A stretch of 64,000 nucleotides of DNA, from NCBI GenBank assembly GCA_934234215.1, contig CAKQHB010000015.1, positions 3,313 to 67,312 of the forward strand, written 5' to 3'. The notes beneath the pieces are model-generated. The model was not told where the DNA came from. It did not search any database and worked only from the letters and a program-made list of their open reading frames with translations. The position numbers and the translations under genes were made by a program. Positions 16,427 to 25,467 of this stretch are shown in pieces. This DNA comes from an uncultured Cuneatibacter sp. (GTDB lineage Bacteria; Bacillota; Clostridia; Lachnospirales; Lachnospiraceae). Numbering within the stretch: the stretch's first letter is position 1; each line of letters opens with the position of its first letter.

Positions 16427-16813
16427 ATGGCAGGAAAAGAATTACGGAAGATGCGTCGAAATGAACTGATCGACATTATATATGCGCTTCAGGAACAGAT
16501 GGAGCAGGTGACTGCAGAACGCGACACCTATAAGAAGCAGCTGGGGGATCGGCAGATCCACATTGAGAAGGCCGGTTCCATCGCAGATGCCGCAGTTGCA
16601 CTCAATCATCTGTTTGAAGCAGCCCAGTCTACCGCAGATCAGTATCTCGATTCTGTTTACGCTGCGAATGCAGAGGCAGAGGCACAGAGACAGCAGATTC
16701 TGGACGAGGCACACCGACAGGCAGGAGAGATCCTCGAAGCGGCAGCAGCCGAAGCCAGACAGATAGAAGCGGACAGAAAGGATGCAGATCTTGAAGACGA
16801 CGCAGAAGCCTAA
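16427..16813 (+). CDS. Coiled-coil protein of the fibre operon
   Basis: A 128-residue soluble protein, strongly helical and charged throughout (heptad-like from about 12 to 120). The opening MAGKELRKMRRNELIDII is, from memory, a recurrent small-protein family next to signal peptidase and pilin genes in Lachnospiraceae. The segment EKAGSIADAAVALNHLFEAA is its most distinctive part. The 3' end overlaps the signal peptidase gene by about 30 bases. Function unknown; a scaffold for the membrane assembly machinery is a guess. Confidence 0.65.
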   Translation: MAGKELRKMRRNELIDIIYALQEQMEQVTAERDTYKKQLGDRQIHIEKAGSIADAAVALNHLFEAAQSTADQYLDSVYAANAEAEAQRQQILDEAHRQAGEILEAAAAEARQIEADRKDADLEDDAEA

Positions 16814-17384
16814 AAACGTACGTATTCCCACGAAGGAAGAAGTCGCGGGAGAGCGTGAACGGCTCAAACACAAAAAAGAATACAACCGAGTACTGAGAAG
16901 TACGATTTACGCGTTGTTGGTAGTCGCAGCGATCGCAGTGCTGATCGCGACACAGTTTCTCCCGGTGCTGCAGGTTTCCGGCAGCAGCATGGAGCCGACA
17001 CTGGCAGATGAGGACATCATCATATTGGCAAAGACGAACTCCTTTCAGACTGGAGAGCTGTGTGGATTTTACTGGCAGAATAAATTATTACTAAAAAGAA
17101 TCATAGGAACCCCCGGTGACATCATAGATATAAAAGAAGACGGAACCGTTTTTGTAAACGGGGAAGAGATCGAGGAACCCTATGTATCAGAAAAGGCGCT
17201 GGGCGAATGTGATCTGACATTTCCCTACCAGGTGCCGGAAAATCGCTATTTTGTGATGGGAGATCACAGAACAGTGTCCATCGACAGTCGAAGCAGTGTT
17301 ATCGGCTGCGTGGAGAAGGAACAGATTATCGGAAAGGTGATCATGCGGATCTGGCCGCTGTCAGAACTTTCAATTATTCATTAA
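16782..17384 (+). CDS. Type I signal peptidase
   Basis: A 200-residue enzyme with a basic cytoplasmic N-terminus, one membrane helix (about 39-60) and the S26A domain. Catalytic Ser69 is in GSSMEPT, Lys105 in LLLKRIIGTPGD, and the later box VMGDHRTVSIDSRS is present, so it should be active, unlike the catalytically dead SipA of some streptococcal pilus islands. ATG 16782 has AAAGG directly abutting it; TTG at 16791, eight bases after AAAGGA, is a reasonable alternative start. It sits 13 bases before the tip-protein gene and probably matures the pilus subunits. Confidence 0.88.
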   Translation: MQILKTTQKPKNVRIPTKEEVAGERERLKHKKEYNRVLRSTIYALLVVAAIAVLIATQFLPVLQVSGSSMEPTLADEDIIILAKTNSFQTGELCGFYWQNKLLLKRIIGTPGDIIDIKEDGTVFVNGEEIEEPYVSEKALGECDLTFPYQVPENRYFVMGDHRTVSIDSRSSVIGCVEKEQIIGKVIMRIWPLSELSIIH

Positions 17385-17397
17385 AGAGGGTGTTCAA

Positions 17398-20300
17398 ATG
17401 AATACAACGATCAAAAATCATGTGAACAAATCAAAAAAAGATCATAGCAGACAGAAGAGAGTGATGGCTGCTTTTCTGGTGTTGGCACTGGTTGTTACGA
17501 CCGCTGTCACATGGAACCTGCACGGCACCGGTATCGCATTTACCGATCAGGCGATGTGTGGAAAAGAAGAGCATACCCATGATGACAGCTGCTATGAGTC
17601 CAGACTGATCTGCGGACAGGACGAAGAGTCCGGACATGTACATACGGAGGAATGTTATGAAAAGGTGCTGATCTGTGGTAAGGAAGAGCACACACATACC
17701 ATCGCATGTTATTCCGATATTCAGGCAGATCTGGAAACAAACGATGTATGGGAAGCTACCCTTCCTGCTGAGCTGACCGGCAATTATGCAGAAAATGTTC
17801 TGGCAGTTGCAGAGAGTCAGGTTGGTTATGCGGAGAGCGAAAAGAACTTCCGTATCGCAGACGATGGCGAGACCAAGATGGGTTACAACCGCTATGGCGC
17901 ATGGTATGGCAATCCTTACGGTGAGTGGAACGCAATGTTCGTATCCTTCTGTCTGCATTATGCAGGAGTTCCGGAGAACGAAATCCCCCAGGGCGCAGGC
18001 GCTTATGCATGGGCGGCTGCTTTGAAGGAAGCTGGTATCTTCGCACCGGTTGCTGACGTAGCAGCAGGCGATATCCTGTTCTTTGACGCAGACGGCGATG
18101 GCAATGCAGACCATGTCGGCATCGTATCTGAGGTTGTCCGCGATGAGGCAGGCGAAGTAACGACTTATATGGTAATTGAAGGTGATGTTGACAATCAGGT
18201 ATTGGTAACAGACATTGCCGCAAACGATAGCACTTTGATCGGTATGATCGATCTGGCGGATGAATCCGCAATCGAGGATGCAGATCAGAATAACGAAGAG
18301 CAGCCGACCGAAGCGGAGTCCGAGAGTGCAGAAGCCGAGACCGAAGCTGAGACAGACGCAGAACCGGAAACAGATGTAGCACCGGAAGAGACTCCGGATG
18401 CAAACGCTGAGACCGAAGAAGCTGTAGAAGAAGAGAAGATGTCCCAGACCGTGACCGAGGGCGCTTACACCGTAACCGTAACCTACGGCGCAGATGCAAA
18501 CCTTCCGGAAAATGCAGAGCTTCGTGTTCGCGAGATCGCAAAGGACAGCGAGGAATTTGCAGCACAGTGTGAAGAAGCTGGCAAGACATTTGACTGGCTG
18601 TTGGATATCGGTTTCTACGCAGGCGAAGAAAAGGTAGAGCCGCAGGCGATGGTAGACGTTGAGATCCGTATCGCAGGCGCAGAATCCACCACAAGCAACG
18701 TCACTCACTTTACCGAAAACGGTGAAGTGCAGACCTATGATGGTGACTCCGTAGAGAGCAACACCGAGAATGATGAAGAAGTTATTCGGTTCCAGACAGA
18801 TAGCTTCTCGATTTTTGGTGGAAGCAGTGAGGATGTGGATACGTATGCGAATGCAACGCAGAAGACATTCACATTCAACAGCAATAATGGATCAAATAGA
18901 ACAAAGACTATGACCGGAATGACGGATGCGATGATTACACTGCCGGATGCAGGTAACTGGACGAACGGACAGAAGACATTCATGGGATGGTCGGTAAACA
19001 GTAATTATACGACAAAATCCAACAGTTATTATTATACATCAGCTTTCTATACAGCAGGACAGTCTGTTGGCGTGGAGGCGCTGGCTGAAAAAGGGACAAC
19101 GCTGTATGCGGTATGGGCAGATTCGAACGTAACCGCAACCTTTTATATTCGAAAAGATGGTCTTATTCCGACAGAACCAAGCGGACATCCGAATTCAGAG
19201 TACACAAGTGGTATTCAGATCAATGGAGTTCTGAAGAAAGGTTGTTTCTATACTAACTCGGGAACGAATGGCGTAAATGAAAAACTGAATTCGGTACCGA
19301 CAACGGCGCAGATTCGTCAGGTATTACCCAGCTATAATGAAAATACCCAGTACGTTCTGTGGTATGTTATCAAAAACGAGGATATCTGGCATGTCGATGG
19401 CGTTGTTCTGAGTAAGCAGAAGGTAAATCTGTCCTATGTCCCGAACTGTACAGACTGGACCGCAAATACGATGCCGGATGGAAGCCAGTTCGACAAGAAC
19501 GCGACCGCAAAGGTTGGGCATCATGCTGGTAATAACGGTGAGGTAAGAACACCTCAGCGTCCGGGATACACCTTCCTCGGATGGAATACAAGTGCGGATG
19601 GAACAGGCACCTGGTATCAGAATGACAATGAGATCAAGATGGATACGGATAAAACACTCTACGCACAGTGGAGTGCGGATGCAGTAACACCTCCGACCGT
19701 AGAGACAGAGACAGAGCTTTCCAGAAATAAATATGTGAAAGACAACGGCGATGGAACCTATGATCTGACACTGGATGTATCTGGTGCGATCGGTACTTCA
19801 ACGGAGACCGCAAAGGTTGATATCATGTTGGTGGTTGATACCAGCGGCAGCATGAGTAATAGAAATCGTTTAGTTAAGACAAAATCAGCAATCCGCAACA
19901 TGATCGATACAATGAAAGAAAAGGAAAATGTAGAGACTCGTTGGAATCTGGTTACGTTTAACACGAGAGCAGCCGCTGCTACCGGCTGGACTTCGGATGG
20001 TGATGCTTTCTATAGATCTAACATTTCAAGGTTGAGTGCAAATGGTGGTACGAACTATGAAGATGCTTTCAGTAAGGCAATCACCGGAATGAGAGGCGCA
20101 CAGGGAAAGAAAATTATTATTTTCCTGACAGATGGTGGACCGACTTATTATAATAGTGGAAATAGCGTTGATGGATGGGGTAGTATTACAGATCAGACAA
20201 CATTAGACAAATCGACTGCAGCTGCTTCTAAAATCACAGCAAATGTTTGCAATGAGTTCTATGCAGTCGGTGTAAATATGAGCAGCCAAAAAGATGGCGA

Positions 20301-21915
20301 TTATGATTATTGGGGAAGATATTATGAAAGTGTAAAGTCTCCCGCAGACTGTATGGCAGATGTCTTCAATAGCGTATCTCTCCCGACGACCAAGAAGCAA
20401 CAGCTTGCTGTAACCGATGAAGATGCAGATTTCAGTGCTGTATTTAATAGCATCGCTGGTTCTGTAACCAACCTGAAGTGCACCAAGGTAACCGTTGATG
20501 ATACCTTCTCTGAATACGCAAAGGCAACATCCGATGCGAATTTGGTAATTACCGTAAAGAATGGCAGCGGAACTGTGATAAAAAATGGCACAGGCAGTGT
20601 TGTAATGCCGAAGACCACAGTAAACAACAGCGATGCTGAAGCAGGTCGTACCCTGACAGCTTCGTTTAAGAGAGATGGGGATGGCAAGATTACCGGATTG
20701 ACATTGAACTTCCCGGCAGATTATCAGCTGGAAGAGGATTATGTATATTCCGTAACAACCAAGATCGAGCCGACCAAGAAAGCATACGAAGATTATGACA
20801 CAAATAACAATGGTTATGGTAATGTAAAAGGTGATGCTGATACGGATGCACCGAACAATGACACCTCTTCCGGTCATCCCGGATTCCGGTGTAACACGAA
20901 AGCAGAAGTTAAGTACACATACAACAACCATGACGAATCCAGTCTTTACCCGCACCCCGTTATTCAGGTTCCGACAAAGAACGTAACTGCTGAGAAGCAG
21001 TGGGATGACAATTATGATGGTGTGGCAGATGATGTAGCAACTGTTAAGGCTGAGCATGCGAATGACAAGATCGTACTCCAGCTGTATCGTGTGATCGGAG
21101 ATCAGAAAACCGCAGTCGGTGATCCGGTGGAAGTAGAAGCCGGTGAGAACTTTAACTGGCAGCATGTATTCAGTGGCCTGCAGAAGTACACCTTCGTAGA
21201 AGGCAGCGACGAGAAGCAGGAAATTCAGTACGAGGTAGTAGAGACTGCGATTATCCGAAACGGTACGAAATATGACAGTCCGGAAGCTGCCGGATACGAA
21301 GTAAGCTATTCCACAGCGGATGGAAAGTTCATCGTCACCAATAAGGCAAATGTGCCGACCACTTCTCTGACAGTAGAGAAGAGATTGCAGGTTCCGGCAG
21401 GAACGAATGTAGGTAAGAAATTCCCGTTCACAGTGACGATCACTGGTACGGCGAAGGAACTGGTTGGATTGAAGAATGCAGCCGGTGATGGTTATACCAT
21501 CTGGGCAAAGAAGAACGGTGGTGAAAAGGAAGCTCTTGAAACAGCTGTTACCACAGAGGGCGACAACATCACATTGACGGTTCACTTTGAACTTGGTCAT
21601 GAAGATACCGTTGAATTGCTCGACATTCCGACTAACGCAGCATACGCTGTAGAGGAAGGAAACACAGATGGCTTCCATGTTCTCTCCATTGCGACAAAGG
21701 CAGGAGAAACAAATACCGAAGGCGCTGTTTACAGCGCGAAGGTGCAGCCCACAGCAGATTTCAACTATGTGGTCTACACGAACGTTACCGATTATGAACT
21801 TCCGAAGACCGGAGGAATCGGTACAACACCGTTTACATTAGGAGGCTCTGCAATCCTGATTACAGGAATCCTTGTGTATGGCGTGGTGACATACCGTAGA
21901 AAGAAAGCAGCGTAA
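17398..21915 (+). CDS. Large LPKTG-anchored surface/pilus-tip protein with CHAP-like and VWA domains
   Basis: A 1505-residue protein, in order: N-terminal signal anchor (about 21-45); three Cys/His repeats of the CGKEEHTH...CY type (54-105); CHAP-like domain (about 128-290); acidic Glu/Ala/Thr linker (300-350); beta region; two InlB-like Listeria-Bacteroides repeats (about 488-578 and 678-760); VWA domain from about 800 with MIDAS DTSGSMS; Cna-B domain (about 1190-1315); a DUF5979-like beta domain; sorting signal LPKTG (1468-1472), hydrophobic helix and RRKKAA tail. In the CHAP domain the catalytic Cys position is Asn178 (GEWNAMFVSFC), while His239 is kept, so peptidase activity is unlikely. 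A VWA plus Cna-B protein directly before a backbone pilin and sortases is the usual tip adhesin arrangement. Confidence 0.92.
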   Translation: MNTTIKNHVNKSKKDHSRQKRVMAAFLVLALVVTTAVTWNLHGTGIAFTDQAMCGKEEHTHDDSCYESRLICGQDEESGHVHTEECYEKVLICGKEEHTHTIACYSDIQADLETNDVWEATLPAELTGNYAENVLAVAESQVGYAESEKNFRIADDGETKMGYNRYGAWYGNPYGEWNAMFVSFCLHYAGVPENEIPQGAGAYAWAAALKEAGIFAPVADVAAGDILFFDADGDGNADHVGIVSEVVRDEAGEVTTYMVIEGDVDNQVLVTDIAANDSTLIGMIDLADESAIEDADQNNEEQPTEAESESAEAETEAETDAEPETDVAPEETPDANAETEEAVEEEKMSQTVTEGAYTVTVTYGADANLPENAELRVREIAKDSEEFAAQCEEAGKTFDWLLDIGFYAGEEKVEPQAMVDVEIRIAGAESTTSNVTHFTENGEVQTYDGDSVESNTENDEEVIRFQTDSFSIFGGSSEDVDTYANATQKTFTFNSNNGSNRTKTMTGMTDAMITLPDAGNWTNGQKTFMGWSVNSNYTTKSNSYYYTSAFYTAGQSVGVEALAEKGTTLYAVWADSNVTATFYIRKDGLIPTEPSGHPNSEYTSGIQINGVLKKGCFYTNSGTNGVNEKLNSVPTTAQIRQVLPSYNENTQYVLWYVIKNEDIWHVDGVVLSKQKVNLSYVPNCTDWTANTMPDGSQFDKNATAKVGHHAGNNGEVRTPQRPGYTFLGWNTSADGTGTWYQNDNEIKMDTDKTLYAQWSADAVTPPTVETETELSRNKYVKDNGDGTYDLTLDVSGAIGTSTETAKVDIMLVVDTSGSMSNRNRLVKTKSAIRNMIDTMKEKENVETRWNLVTFNTRAAAATGWTSDGDAFYRSNISRLSANGGTNYEDAFSKAITGMRGAQGKKIIIFLTDGGPTYYNSGNSVDGWGSITDQTTLDKSTAAASKITANVCNEFYAVGVNMSSQKDGDYDYWGRYYESVKSPADCMADVFNSVSLPTTKKQQLAVTDEDADFSAVFNSIAGSVTNLKCTKVTVDDTFSEYAKATSDANLVITVKNGSGTVIKNGTGSVVMPKTTVNNSDAEAGRTLTASFKRDGDGKITGLTLNFPADYQLEEDYVYSVTTKIEPTKKAYEDYDTNNNGYGNVKGDADTDAPNNDTSSGHPGFRCNTKAEVKYTYNNHDESSLYPHPVIQVPTKNVTAEKQWDDNYDGVADDVATVKAEHANDKIVLQLYRVIGDQKTAVGDPVEVEAGENFNWQHVFSGLQKYTFVEGSDEKQEIQYEVVETAIIRNGTKYDSPEAAGYEVSYSTADGKFIVTNKANVPTTSLTVEKRLQVPAGTNVGKKFPFTVTITGTAKELVGLKNAAGDGYTIWAKKNGGEKEALETAVTTEGDNITLTVHFELGHEDTVELLDIPTNAAYAVEEGNTDGFHVLSIATKAGETNTEGAVYSAKVQPTADFNYVVYTNVTDYELPKTGGIGTTPFTLGGSAILITGILVYGVVTYRRKKAA

Positions 21916-22000
21916 AGCTGCTTTCCGGAAATGGGAAGTCCGCACCAATAGATACTATAAGACCCAAAAACAAAAATATAAAAAGAAAAGGGGAAGAAAC

Positions 22001-23554
22001 ATGAAAAAGAAATTTTTCGCAATCCTGCTCTGCCTGACCATGATTCTTGGTCTGGCAACAACCGCAGCAGCTGCTGGAACATCCAGCATCACCGTAAGCA
22101 ACCCCGCAGTGGGCGATACTTACAACCTGTATAAGATCTTTGATGCGACTTATGCAGATGGCAACATTGCTTATACGATTGATAGTGATTCTGAATGGTA
22201 TAATGATGTTGCAGCAGCAACAAATCTGTTTGAACTGACATTAACAGCAGATGATGATGCAACCGCGACGGTTCACACATATGTTGTTACCGTAAAGGAT
22301 GGTGTTACCGGTAAGCAGATCGGTGAAGCTCTTGGCGCTAAGCTGGCTGGTAAGACTGTAACGGATTCTAAGGTTGTAGCAGCTGGTACGACTACGATCT
22401 CTTTCACAGGTCTTGACTATGGTTACTACCTGATCGCAAACGGCGACACTGCAAAGTCTGTTGTAACTCTGGATTCCACAACTCCGAATGCAACTGTAGC
22501 AGATAAGAATGAAAGCACTCCTAACTGGCCGAAAGATCCGGAAGATGGCAAGGATGCAAACGTAAAGTCTGCAAGTGTTGGCGATACAGTAACATTCACC
22601 ATTAAGGCTGACACCACCAACTACGCAAAGACTACTGTTGATGGCGAGGAAGTTATTAAGCAGATTGAGAAATATGTGATCACCGATACTCCGGATGATG
22701 CATACACATTGGATGAATCTTCTGTAAGTGCGAAGCTTCAGGTTCCTACAGCAAACACAGATGAGGATGGAAATGTCATTTATGAAGATGTTGCAAATGG
22801 TGCTTTGACTGTTACAACATCCAAAGCTGGCAAGACTTATAATTTCGAAATTGTATGGGCAGATAAGAATGCAGATGGTACTTACACCAGTCGGTATCAG
22901 TCTCCTGCACGTATCGTTTTAACCTACAATGCAACTGTAAATGCAGCAATCAAGCCTGTAAACAAGAACGAAGCAAACTTCAAGTATTACTTTGTTGGCG
23001 ACACTACTCCGGAAGGACCGGACGATCCCAGAAAAGAACTGGTTTACTCTTACTCTATCGATCTGAAGAAGGTTGACAAGGAAAAGAAAGACCTGACTGG
23101 TGCAGAGTTCAAGCTGTATGCAGATGAAGCTCTGACAAAAGAAATCAAGGTTGTAAAAGATGGTAATAACTATCGTGTAGCAACTGCTGAAGAAATCGCA
23201 GCAAATCCGAAGGCAGTAGTAGATGTAATCGAAGCTGGTCACGTTAATATCAAGGGTCTGAAAGCTGGTACTTACTATCTGGTAGAGACCAAGGCTCCGG
23301 CTGGTTACAACAAGCTGAAAGATGCAGTTAAGGTTGAGATTGAAGAGAAGAATACTGGTGATCCCAGCACGATGAGCGATACGGATATTACAGCAATTGA
23401 GGTAACTCCGGTTGGTGCAGAAGTTATCAATAACGCTGGTGTTGAACTCCCTGCAACCGGTGGTATCGGTACTACGATCTTCTACGTAGTAGGCGGTGTT
23501 CTCGTTGTAGCTGCAGGTGTTCTGCTGGTAGTGAAGAAGAGAACTGCAAAGTAA
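22001..23554 (+). CDS. LPATG-anchored backbone pilin (SpaA/FimA type)
   Basis: A 517-residue isopeptide-type pilin. It has a signal peptide (1-25, ending AAAAG), an N-terminal beta domain, a pilin motif NWPKD with Lys178 as the likely inter-subunit Lys, middle and C-terminal Cna-B-like domains with E-box YYLVETKAPAGY (Glu429), sorting signal LPATG (483-487), membrane helix and KKRTAK tail. It shares the segment TGGIGTT after the sorting motif with the tip protein, as expected for substrates of the same sortases. AAAGGGG lies before the ATG. Two pilus-class sortases follow. The gene uses A/T-ending codons such as GCA, GTA and GTT heavily, consistent with high expression. Confidence 0.93.
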   Translation: MKKKFFAILLCLTMILGLATTAAAAGTSSITVSNPAVGDTYNLYKIFDATYADGNIAYTIDSDSEWYNDVAAATNLFELTLTADDDATATVHTYVVTVKDGVTGKQIGEALGAKLAGKTVTDSKVVAAGTTTISFTGLDYGYYLIANGDTAKSVVTLDSTTPNATVADKNESTPNWPKDPEDGKDANVKSASVGDTVTFTIKADTTNYAKTTVDGEEVIKQIEKYVITDTPDDAYTLDESSVSAKLQVPTANTDEDGNVIYEDVANGALTVTTSKAGKTYNFEIVWADKNADGTYTSRYQSPARIVLTYNATVNAAIKPVNKNEANFKYYFVGDTTPEGPDDPRKELVYSYSIDLKKVDKEKKDLTGAEFKLYADEALTKEIKVVKDGNNYRVATAEEIAANPKAVVDVIEAGHVNIKGLKAGTYYLVETKAPAGYNKLKDAVKVEIEEKNTGDPSTMSDTDITAIEVTPVGAEVINNAGVELPATGGIGTTIFYVVGGVLVVAAGVLLVVKKRTAK

Positions 23555-23599
23555 TTTAAGGGTGCTAAATTCCCTGTGTCAAACAAGACATAAGAGGTT

Positions 23600-23635
23600 C
23601 TCCGATGAGGGGCGGTTTCCCCGCCCCTCTCGGAG
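23600..23635 (+). other. Very stable intercistronic hairpin between backbone pilin and sortases
   Basis: CTCCGA-GAGGGGCGG pairs with CCGCCCCTC-TCGGAG around a TTTC loop. There is no T-run after it, so it is not a normal terminator. It may stabilise the pilin mRNA 3' end or reduce read-through into the sortase genes. Confidence 0.7.
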
Positions 23636-23674
23636 GATTTATAAGACTGACAGGATAACGACAGGGAGATGTCT

Positions 23675-24565
23675 ATGAAGAAAAAGAAAAAAGATTTTTC
23701 AGCAATACTGCTCGTCCTGATTTTTTTCGTGGGCCTCTCCGTGTTGTTATACCCCACCATCAGCGATTACATCAACAGCAGGACTCAGTCCCGAGCCATT
23801 TCCAGCTACAACAGTGTAGTGGAGCAGATGGATGAGACGGATTATGAGACGGAGTTGGAGAAAGCAAGGGAATATAACGATACGCTTTGGAAACCCTTCC
23901 CACTGTTCTATGCGCCGTATCTGGCAAAAGGATACGATGAAGCGCTGAATGTGACAGGCAATGGGATCATGGGTTATCTGGACATTGACAAGTTGAATCT
24001 GGAGCTGCCGATCTATCACGGAACATCCGATGAAGTTCTGAACCGTGCGGTCGGACATCTGGAAGGATCGAGTTTGCCGGTGGGTGGTGAGAATACTCAT
24101 TGCGTGTTGTCGGCGCACAGAGGACTTCCAAGCGCTTCCCTTTTTTCGGATCTCGATGAATTGGAAGTGGGAGATACGTTCCGGATCACCGTACTGAATC
24201 AGGTCTTAACGTACGAAGTCGATCAGATCAAGATCGTCGTGCCGCAGGATGTGGATGATCTCCAGATCATCGAGGGCGGCGACTATTGTACGTTGATGAC
24301 TTGTACACCTTACGGAATCAACACACACCGCCTGCTCGTCAGAGGAAAGCGGATTTCCGAGACGGTCAGCCAGCCGCGCCTGTTCGTGACGGCGGATGCT
24401 TACCGGATCAATACATTCGCAGTTATGGTAGTTTTGGCGGTGCCGATGGTACTGATCTTGCTGATCGCGCTGATTATATCCGGCAGTCGCAAGAAAAAGA
24501 AGCAGAAGCCGGCGCGATTTGCACCAGAGCCAGAAGAAAGCGAAACGACAGAACAGAAAGACTAG
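23675..24565 (+). CDS. srtC: Class C (pilus) sortase 1
   Basis: A 296-residue sortase with membrane helices at residues 9-27 and about 245-268, consistent with class C topology. Catalytic His148 (SAHRGLPS), Cys210 (LMTCTPYG) and Arg219 (THRLLVRG) are present. The start is the second ATG at 23675, because GGGAG directly abuts the first one at 23669. Such enzymes join LPxTG pilins through Lys of the pilin motif. It follows the backbone pilin and is followed 11 bases later by a second, similar sortase of the same length. Confidence 0.92.
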   Translation: MKKKKKDFSAILLVLIFFVGLSVLLYPTISDYINSRTQSRAISSYNSVVEQMDETDYETELEKAREYNDTLWKPFPLFYAPYLAKGYDEALNVTGNGIMGYLDIDKLNLELPIYHGTSDEVLNRAVGHLEGSSLPVGGENTHCVLSAHRGLPSASLFSDLDELEVGDTFRITVLNQVLTYEVDQIKIVVPQDVDDLQIIEGGDYCTLMTCTPYGINTHRLLVRGKRISETVSQPRLFVTADAYRINTFAVMVVLAVPMVLILLIALIISGSRKKKKQKPARFAPEPEESETTEQKD

Positions 24566-24576
24566 AGGAACAGGGA

Positions 24577-25467
24577 ATGAAGAAAAAACTTCCCACTATT
24601 CTATTGGTGCTGGTGCTGTTGATCGGAATCGGCGTGATGGCTTATCCCACCGCTTCCCAGCAGATCAACAAGCTGCATGCCAGTCAGGCAGTCAGCACCT
24701 ACGACAAAGCGATAGAACAGATCAGTGAAGCCGATGATTCGGCACTCTGGGAGGAAGCCAGAGCTTATAATGAGACGATCACACAAAATGATTTCTCTTA
24801 CGATGTATTTTCCGGATCGGAGAAGGAGCTGAGAGATACCCCATATTGGAACATCCTCAACATCGAGGGCAATGGTCTGATGGGATATGTATCCGTTCCG
24901 AAGATCAATGAAAAGATTCCGATTTATCACGGAACATCGGATTCGGTGCTGCAAAGAGCGGCAGGGCATTTGTCCGGTACCCGCCTTCCCATCGGGGGCG
25001 AGGGAAACCACTCCGTACTGGCAGCCCACAGAGGACTTCCGAGTGCAAGACTTTTTACCGATCTGGATCAGATTGAGATTGGGGATAAGTTTTACATTCA
25101 TATATTAGATGAGGTGCTTGCTTATCAGGTCGATCAGATTTCGGATATGATCGACAAGGACGACACCGACACGTTGACATCGCTCATGCAGATGGAGGAC
25201 GGCGAAGATTATGTCACGCTTCTGACCTGTACTCCATACGGAATCAATTCCCACCGCCTGTTAGTTCGCGGAACTCGCGTTCCGTATGAAGGAGAGGAAG
25301 AGGTTGCTGCAGAGCCGCCGTTGGAGACTATGGTGAAATCCGTACAGAACTATTACATGTTGTATCTGATGTTCTTTGCAGGAATTATCCTTGCAATTGC
25401 AATTATTTCGAAGGTGATCCTCTTCTTTATGAGGAAGAAGAACAAGAAGCCCAAGGAGGGAGAATGA
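24577..25467 (+). CDS. srtC: Class C (pilus) sortase 2
   Basis: A 296-residue sortase resembling the preceding one, with His151 (AAHRGLPS), Cys218 (LLTCTPYG) and Arg227 (SHRLLVRG), N-terminal and C-terminal membrane helices. The start at 24577 follows GAGGA by eight bases. Two sortases of equal length in tandem suggest duplication, with likely division of labour between backbone polymerisation and addition of minor pilins. The stop overlaps the start of the minor pilin gene by four bases. Confidence 0.92.
   Translation: MKKKLPTILLVLVLLIGIGVMAYPTASQQINKLHASQAVSTYDKAIEQISEADDSALWEEARAYNETITQNDFSYDVFSGSEKELRDTPYWNILNIEGNGLMGYVSVPKINEKIPIYHGTSDSVLQRAAGHLSGTRLPIGGEGNHSVLAAHRGLPSARLFTDLDQIEIGDKFYIHILDEVLAYQVDQISDMIDKDDTDTLTSLMQMEDGEDYVTLLTCTPYGINSHRLLVRGTRVPYEGEEEVAAEPPLETMVKSVQNYYMLYLMFFAGIILAIAIISKVILFFMRKKNKKPKEGE

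Noticed and set aside
17431..21678. Long open frames (over 400 codons) antisense to the large LPKTG protein
   Set aside because: They mirror its biased codon use, have Cys/Ile-rich implausible translations and no ribosome sites. The plus-strand protein has full domain support.
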